DNA of 10,913 nucleotides, from assembly GCA_002432795.1 (NCBI GenBank), contig DJGU01000093.1, positions 1 to 10,913 of the forward strand, given 5' to 3'. The DNA is from Anaerolineaceae bacterium UBA5838 (GTDB lineage Bacteria; Chloroflexota; Anaerolineae; Anaerolineales; Anaerolineaceae). The notes under the pieces were generated by a model that did not search any database, was not told the DNA's origin, and saw only the letters and a list, made by a program, of their open reading frames with translations. Below, piece by piece: positions 6,693 through 10,913 of this stretch (positions are counted from its first letter, which is position 1; each line of letters begins with the position of its first letter). Both the position numbers and the translations under genes were made by a program.

Positions 6693-6735
6693 GCCTGTTT
6701 CTGACAGGCTTATTTAAGCCCTCAAACATGGGCTT
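6693..6735 (-). promoter_or_regulatory. Structured 5' leader of serC with competing hairpins
   Basis: Read on the minus strand, four short segments occur in order: AAGCCC (6735-6730), GGGCTT (6721-6716), AAGCCTGT (6711-6704) and ACAGGC (6698-6693). Segments 1-2 form one hairpin and 3-4 another. Segments 2-3 can form a compact alternative stem (five Watson-Crick pairs plus one G-U, loop AAAT) that excludes both. No U tract follows, so it is not a classical terminator, and the Shine-Dalgarno lies about 25 nt further on. A regulatory role is inference. Confidence 0.45.
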
Positions 6736-6748
6736 TATATTTACTCAA

Positions 6749-6777
6749 ATCTTAACCCTCAACCGGGCAAAGGTCAA
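6749..6777 (-). promoter_or_regulatory. Sigma-70-type promoter of serC
   Basis: On the minus strand TTGACC (6777-6772), a 17-nt spacer and TAAGAT (6754-6749) predict a start near 6742. The resulting leader is about 93 nt, containing the paired hairpins and a Shine-Dalgarno. The -35 hexamer and spacing are identical to those of the tRNA-Glu promoter. Confidence 0.75.
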
Positions 6778-6826
6778 GCACTTTTGACGAGCCACGCAGG
6801 GAAAAGCAAAGAATTGGACGAGGTTT

Positions 6827-6832
6827 TATAAT
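6827..6832 (+). promoter_or_regulatory. Consensus -10 element of the large kinase-like gene, leaderless spacing
   Basis: A perfect TATAAT ends 6 nt before the ATG at 6839. No Shine-Dalgarno intervenes. The sequence 16-18 nt upstream has no good -35; a TTGACG at 6784-6789 is too far away. Transcription starting at the A of the ATG is the simplest reading. Confidence 0.6.
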
Positions 6833-6838
6833 GAACGC

Positions 6839-9727
6839 ATGGCAAAGACAATTACTGGACGCAAGAAGGTCTGGCAGTTACTTGAAACTGTAGGCAAAGG
6901 AGATGCCGGTGAAGTGCTGCGCGTACAAACTGATCTCGGGCGCGAACAGGGTGTCCTGAAGCGCCCGGTGCAAAACGTCTCCGGCGGCACCATCGTGCGC
7001 CAGGCAATGCAGATCGAAAACGAAGGCAGGGTTCTGGCGCTTTTGGAAGGGCTGGATATTGAAAGGCATGGTCAAAAAATCCACACACCACTGCTATTGG
7101 ACCAAAGCCTTGAGGGCACTTCTTCGACCGCAAATCTATTTATCGTCAGTGAGGAAGTCTCGGGGGTGTCGATCTCAGAACTCTTGCGGCGCAAGCTGCA
7201 GGGAGGTTCGCCAATTTCCCAGGCACTTGTCCTGAAAGTCCTGGCGGCAGCTTTCCAAATGCTGAAGAATATCCATGAAAAAGGTGTGATCTGGAATGAC
7301 GTCAAGATGGATCACATTTTCTGGGATTCTGAAAACAGGGTCCTGTCTTTCATCGACTGGGGCAACAGCCTTTCTCTCAACAGCGATACTTCCGATGATA
7401 AAGCCACCCCCATGCTGGATTATCAGCAACTGCTCGAAGAAGGCCGGGCATTGATCGAGCAGACTTACCCAGAGCTGATCGCTGATATTGGCTGGCCTTT
7501 GAGCGCGAGTAAATTGGATGACCTTGAAATACATCACCTGCAAATGCGGGTGGAGTACATGGAAGCCTACCTTTCCATGCGCATCATCGAATACAAATTG
7601 CTCTTTGCTCGCTATCTGAAAAGCCTGGATTCGCTTGAAGGACTGACCCGAACCCTGGAGCTGATGCACGCCCTGCAGCGACTTGGGGTGGAGGTTGATC
7701 CAAATGACCTGCTTTCAGCCTGTCAGAGCTATCTGCTTGAATTACTGGAACGTGGCGGAAACGAACAGGCACAGAAAGTCTTCCAGGTATTGGAAACCGA
7801 ATTAAACCATGACCTCTCCCCTAACTGGCAGCTTGCAGGATATCTCCTAAAGCATGCCGGCGATGGCTATCCCGCGAGGCTGGCGCAGTTGCTCCAAGCG
7901 ATATTTGAGAGCAACTGGACTGACGCCGCATGGATTTACAATGAAAGCTTTGTAGAAGGCAAAAAGCCTCCAAGCAGCGATCCAATTATCAATACTATGC
8001 GCAATTTAAAATTAAATTCAAATGCTTATGCGTTAATTATTGCTGACCTAAGAGCTTTGCGTGAACAAAGTGAATTCTGGCTGCAAACAGCCATTCAAAA
8101 AAAACTCGATCCTGAATCAATCAACACCCTTCAGAACCTGACCGATCGGATCGATCAGATAGAAGCCAGCTGGCAATATCTGCAGCCTGGTGAAAAGCTG
8201 GGAGATAAGTTTCTGTTATTACGCCAGGTACTGGAACATTTCAGCGCACTTCAACTGCGCCCGGCTCTGGATTTACAAACTTCTCTTCTGGCGGCCATGT
8301 CGAGGATCAGGGAAATTTACCGTGCCTGGGCTGAATGTGATCTGACCGCCGCCGGGAGGCAGACCAAGGAGCTGTTCTTGCTCGAATCAAGCCTCAATTA
8401 TTTACCGGAGCTGGAAGCTGACTTTGACAAGATGAAGAATTGGCTGGATGTGCTGAACGAGGGTCCAGCGGAGAACCAGGCGGTAAACAATTTCGCTGTG
8501 AAACTGCTTGAGCGGCTGCCTCCTTTGAATCAGCGTTTAGGCGAGGTGCCCTGGCTCAAATCTTTACTCCACGCCCTCACGAGCATGAAAGACGCGCAGG
8601 CAATTGAGAACCTGCGCGAAGAAGCCCAGGCAGGTCAATGGCCAATGCCCTGGCTTGATCTTCAATTGCTCCGCCTGGAGATCTCTGAATCTTATCGCCA
8701 TTCTGTCCAACTGGATGCCTCTCAAAAAGCCATCTTGGCAGAATATCATCAGGCCCTGAAAGCCTCCCTGCAGCCTGCCGGAGCACTAAAAAAGATCCGC
8801 CAGCACTTGCCGGCTTTCCACCAGGCATATAGCGACCTGGCAGCCGCATTCGCCGCTGTTTTTTCCCAACTCCGCGCTGAAGCCCCTCTGCCTGAACTGG
8901 ACCTTTTCCCACCTGAAGACCACAATCAGGTTGAGCAGGTGCTTGAGATGCTGACTACTGTTCGAAAATGGAAGGAACACATCCAATCCGGCAGTCCCGC
9001 AAAATTTGACTTTCCTGAAGCCTTGTTGCGCCAATGGGATATTCTCACCGAAACACGCAGCCAGAACGACCACTGGCGGAACGAACTGTTGCCAAAGCTG
9101 AGCGAAATCAAGCAGAAACGCTGGCAGGAATTCCCGGTAGATTTAGCTTTCGGCAACGATGACTCCTTCGCGCTTGCCCGGGCTGCTTTGGCAAAGCTTC
9201 AACTGAGCTGGAAACGCATCCCCGAACAAGGCTTATACCGTGAATTGATCGAAGAGATGATTTATCAAATCGACAGCGCCCAGGCGCATTTCTTCAAATT
9301 CTGGCAGTCCCTGCAGCAGAGCAACAGCGTGGTTACGCGCTGGTTGAGCGGTAACTACCAGCCTCACTTCAGTGAAATTAACCAGAACATGCTCCAGATT
9401 GCCCGGAGGTTGCGAAGTGTGGAGCTGTCTTTCAAGATTGTAAACCAGCCGGAAATGGCGCGCACACGCATGGCGCAGAACAGTGCCGGAGAATTGATGT
9501 TCAGCCTGGTGCAGCTCGATGCCCATATCATGCCCCAGTCGCGCAAGCCTTCAATCTTTCGCATCTGGCAGCAGCAGTTCCTTGAGCTGCTCAAGCAGGG
9601 CGACCGCAGGCACATCGTTGAAAGCATTCAAACCATAGAAGCGATCCACCCATTATTGCCCTGGTTCGATGAGCTTGTACGGCGGGATGCAGATTACTTC
9701 AATTTGCCCGAAAGCCAACAATGGTAG
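6839..9727 (+). CDS. Large protein with N-terminal divergent protein-kinase-like domain and long helical C-terminal region
   Basis: The product has 962 residues with no signal peptide or transmembrane segment, so it should be cytoplasmic. Residues about 12-200 have the order of a Ser/Thr protein kinase. They show a Gly-rich loop VGKGDAGEV (18-26), a beta-3 lysine in VLKRP (Lys41), a helix-C glutamate (Glu60 or Glu62) and a hinge near SEEVSG (104-109). The catalytic loop follows helix E as HEKGVIWNDVKMDHIFW (146-162). Asp154 and Lys156 are kept, but the metal-binding Asn is His159. The DFG motif is DWG (173-175), and Asp194 could be the helix-F Asp. Residues about 200-962 are Leu-, Gln- and Glu-rich, probably all helical, with scattered Trp residues, and match no family I recognise. 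The kinase-like gene 11 bp downstream shares the unusual catalytic-loop pattern, so the two probably work together. A patch near 7975-8050 is distinctly AT-rich compared with its surroundings. Whether it phosphorylates anything is unknown; a scaffold role is possible. Confidence 0.85.
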   Translation: MAKTITGRKKVWQLLETVGKGDAGEVLRVQTDLGREQGVLKRPVQNVSGGTIVRQAMQIENEGRVLALLEGLDIERHGQKIHTPLLLDQSLEGTSSTANLFIVSEEVSGVSISELLRRKLQGGSPISQALVLKVLAAAFQMLKNIHEKGVIWNDVKMDHIFWDSENRVLSFIDWGNSLSLNSDTSDDKATPMLDYQQLLEEGRALIEQTYPELIADIGWPLSASKLDDLEIHHLQMRVEYMEAYLSMRIIEYKLLFARYLKSLDSLEGLTRTLELMHALQRLGVEVDPNDLLSACQSYLLELLERGGNEQAQKVFQVLETELNHDLSPNWQLAGYLLKHAGDGYPARLAQLLQAIFESNWTDAAWIYNESFVEGKKPPSSDPIINTMRNLKLNSNAYALIIADLRALREQSEFWLQTAIQKKLDPESINTLQNLTDRIDQIEASWQYLQPGEKLGDKFLLLRQVLEHFSALQLRPALDLQTSLLAAMSRIREIYRAWAECDLTAAGRQTKELFLLESSLNYLPELEADFDKMKNWLDVLNEGPAENQAVNNFAVKLLERLPPLNQRLGEVPWLKSLLHALTSMKDAQAIENLREEAQAGQWPMPWLDLQLLRLEISESYRHSVQLDASQKAILAEYHQALKASLQPAGALKKIRQHLPAFHQAYSDLAAAFAAVFSQLRAEAPLPELDLFPPEDHNQVEQVLEMLTTVRKWKEHIQSGSPAKFDFPEALLRQWDILTETRSQNDHWRNELLPKLSEIKQKRWQEFPVDLAFGNDDSFALARAALAKLQLSWKRIPEQGLYRELIEEMIYQIDSAQAHFFKFWQSLQQSNSVVTRWLSGNYQPHFSEINQNMLQIARRLRSVELSFKIVNQPEMARTRMAQNSAGELMFSLVQLDAHIMPQSRKPSIFRIWQQQFLELLKQGDRRHIVESIQTIEAIHPLLPWFDELVRRDADYFNLPESQQW

Positions 9728-9730
9728 AAT
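9725..9730 (+). promoter_or_regulatory. Possible -10 element overlapping the stop codon of the large kinase-like gene
   Basis: TAGAAT contains the TAG stop of the upstream gene and ends 8 nt before the ATG of the next gene, which has no Shine-Dalgarno. It could give a second, nearly leaderless transcript. No clear -35 is seen, and with an 11-bp gap translational coupling is an alternative. Confidence 0.3.
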
Positions 9731-9738
9731 AGCGAATT

Positions 9739-10749
9739 ATGCGCGAAGCAATTCTTGATTCTCAGAGCGGCTTTTTTCTTGCAGAGCCGCTGGACACCTG
9801 GCTGACAGCTGCCCAGCAGGATTTTGCCATCCCCGAAGCTGGTGGCTCGAGCGCGCGCGTCTTTTTGCTGAAGAACATAGTGGGCAAAACAGGCTTCGGA
9901 CCTGATCCTGCCTTCAAGGTAATGCGGCACGACAAGATTGCTTATGCCAAACCCCTGTTCCTGGAAGAATTCAACATTCTTGCCGGGCTGCACAGCCTGA
10001 ACGGGCTGACACCCATGCTGCAGGCAGGATACCTGAAACCTGCGCCTGGCACGGTCTGGCCGCCAGAAGTTGCACCGCTCTCCAAGATTTTGCAGAAACA
10101 AGGTGAGGCTGCCGCAATCCGAGGGACGCTTGCGCTCTTTGATCTGGACGAAATCCAGGATGTCATCAATCAGTTCGAGGAACGTCTTCAGGACGGCTGG
10201 CTGGCATTCCTGATCCTGGAGCGCCGCTGGGAAGACAACCTCTATTTGCTGTGTGATGCCGGCTATACCCGCGGCAACTTCGTGCGCAACCTGAGTATGA
10301 AGCAAGTGCTGGATATTTCCATCCAAATTTGCGACATACTTGAGCAAGCTCACGCAAAAGGCGCAATCTACCTGGACCATAAATTACTACACTATTATTG
10401 GAACGAATATCGCCAAAAAGTGATCATGCTGGACTGGAACATCGGGCATTGGCTTCCTGAGAATTTCTCGCCGGAGGTGCAGCATTCAGACATGGTGCAG
10501 TTCAGCTCCCGCGCCCTGCATCATATCTTCACAGGCAGGCAGGCTCCAGGTTCTGTGGCAGTCGGTCCAAACCGACCGGAAGACATTGCCAACGCACCAA
10601 CCCACTACAAAGCATCCTATTCGTTCGATGTCCAGAATCGGTTGAACGCCGATGAAATGGGCTTTCTTGAAAGCGCTCTGGACGGAAGCTTTCAGACTCC
10701 CACAGAGATGAAAGAAAAGCTCAAATTTCTATATAACAAAAGGCAATAG
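9739..10749 (+). CDS. Divergent Ser/Thr protein-kinase-like protein, possible pseudokinase
   Basis: The product has 336 residues and is cytoplasmic, spanning a single kinase-like fold. A degenerate loop GGSSARVFLL (35-44) is followed by the beta-3 lysine AFKVMRHDK (Lys60) and helix-C Glu76 or Glu77. An insert of about 60 residues (100-150, with a Pro-rich start) comes next, then the hinge LERRWEDNLY (160-169). The catalytic loop AHAKGAIYLDHKLLHYYW (204-221) keeps Asp213 and Lys215 but has His218 where Asn is normal. The DFG position is DWN (232-234), so its Gly is lost. SDMVQFSSRALHHIFTGRQAP (from 250) closely follows the helix-F pattern of Ser/Thr kinases, with Asp251, which argues against an aminoglycoside-phosphotransferase type. 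The C-terminus resembles the usual last kinase helix. The gene lies 11 bp after the 962-residue gene and 33 bp before the next, indicating an operon. No Shine-Dalgarno precedes it. Activity cannot be judged; loss of both the Asn and the DFG Gly favours a regulatory or pseudokinase role. Confidence 0.84.
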   Translation: MREAILDSQSGFFLAEPLDTWLTAAQQDFAIPEAGGSSARVFLLKNIVGKTGFGPDPAFKVMRHDKIAYAKPLFLEEFNILAGLHSLNGLTPMLQAGYLKPAPGTVWPPEVAPLSKILQKQGEAAAIRGTLALFDLDEIQDVINQFEERLQDGWLAFLILERRWEDNLYLLCDAGYTRGNFVRNLSMKQVLDISIQICDILEQAHAKGAIYLDHKLLHYYWNEYRQKVIMLDWNIGHWLPENFSPEVQHSDMVQFSSRALHHIFTGRQAPGSVAVGPNRPEDIANAPTHYKASYSFDVQNRLNADEMGFLESALDGSFQTPTEMKEKLKFLYNKRQ

Positions 10750-10760
10750 CCCCAGGCTAT
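10746..10760 (+). other. Small perfect hairpin at the end of the second kinase-like gene
   Basis: ATAGCC and GGCTAT pair across a CCA loop and include the TAG stop codon. No T tract follows, and a Shine-Dalgarno for the next gene begins 12 nt later, so it is more likely a minor RNA-stability or pausing element than a terminator. Confidence 0.35.
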
Positions 10761-10782
10761 GCTTTAACCCGAAAGGACCTCA

Positions 10783-10913
10783 ATGATTAACGACCTCATT
10801 GAAAAGGCACTCAGTGTTTTATCAGACGCGTCTCCCAGTGATGACGCGCTCTCGCAAGTGGAAAGCGAACTCTCAACTTTGCTGGAAGCCCATGCCACCA
10901 ACCGCCTCGGAGA
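10783..10913 (+). CDS. Hypothetical protein, third gene of the kinase locus (partial, N-terminal 43 residues)
   Basis: An open frame begins at ATG 10783 and runs off the window, with AAAGGA (10772-10777) at 5-nt spacing as a strong Shine-Dalgarno. The visible residues begin MINDLIEKALSVLSDA and continue with an acidic Ser/Asp segment and an LSQVESELSTLLEAH helix. It looks soluble, acidic and helical, with no signal peptide. No family is recognised. The 33-bp distance and shared direction suggest it belongs to the same operon as the two kinase-like genes, and it is the best local lead to their function. Confidence 0.75.
   Translation, partial: MINDLIEKALSVLSDASPSDDALSQVESELSTLLEAHATNRLG

Noticed and set aside
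9694..10380. Minus-strand open frame of 228 codons opposite the second kinase-like gene
   Set aside because: The plus-strand frame has recognisable kinase motifs and operon spacing, while the antisense product shows no motif.
1..10913. CRISPR array, toxin-antitoxin pair or classic phage-defence module
   Set aside because: No regularly spaced repeats, no Cas, toxin, nuclease or reverse-transcriptase motifs were seen on either strand. The kinase pair could in principle be defensive, but nothing nearby supports that.

Overview
The window most likely comes from a Chloroflexota bacterium of the Anaerolineae type. This is inferred from the style of the gene products: a CapA-like lipoprotein with an altered first motif, a META-domain lipoprotein, a YifB/ComM ATPase and divergent protein-kinase-like genes. 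GC content looks moderate and no 16S marker is present, so the assignment is tentative.

Layout. On the left edge, reading leftwards, is the N-terminal half of a YqeB-family protein linked to selenium-dependent molybdenum hydroxylase maturation (1-440). A short gap carries an imperfect tandem repeat that may be the trace of an insertion sequence. Next is a complete tRNA-Glu(TTC) unit with a near-consensus promoter, encoded CCA and intrinsic terminator (588-731). A small soluble protein of DUF4177-like appearance (822-1085) converges on a large CapA-family lipoprotein gene on the minus strand (1131-2828). After a 320-base gap come comM/yifB (3149-4669) and a META-domain lipoprotein gene (4888-5355). 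The META gene ends abruptly a few codons into what looks like a second META domain, beside a 73-bp near-palindromic repeat. serC (phosphoserine aminotransferase, minus strand, 5561-6649) has a clear terminator, a good promoter and a roughly 93-nt leader with mutually exclusive hairpins.

The most unusual part is 6839 to the right edge. It holds a 962-residue protein with an N-terminal kinase-like fold and about 750 residues of helical sequence. Eleven bases later comes a second, 336-residue kinase-like protein, followed by the start of a third gene. The two kinase-like proteins share a gapless signature (D-x-K-x-x-H-x-x-W, then 11 residues to D-W) in which the usual catalytic-loop Asn is His. 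I know of no described system that matches this pair, and most of the locus lies beyond the right edge.

Across the window, four start codons sit exactly 6 nt, and one 8 nt, downstream of a -10-like hexamer and lack a Shine-Dalgarno sequence, which suggests leaderless transcription. serC, the small 822-1085 gene and the last partial gene instead have clear Shine-Dalgarno sequences. Apart from the kinase pair and its downstream gene, the genes appear to be separate transcription units with unrelated housekeeping or envelope roles.
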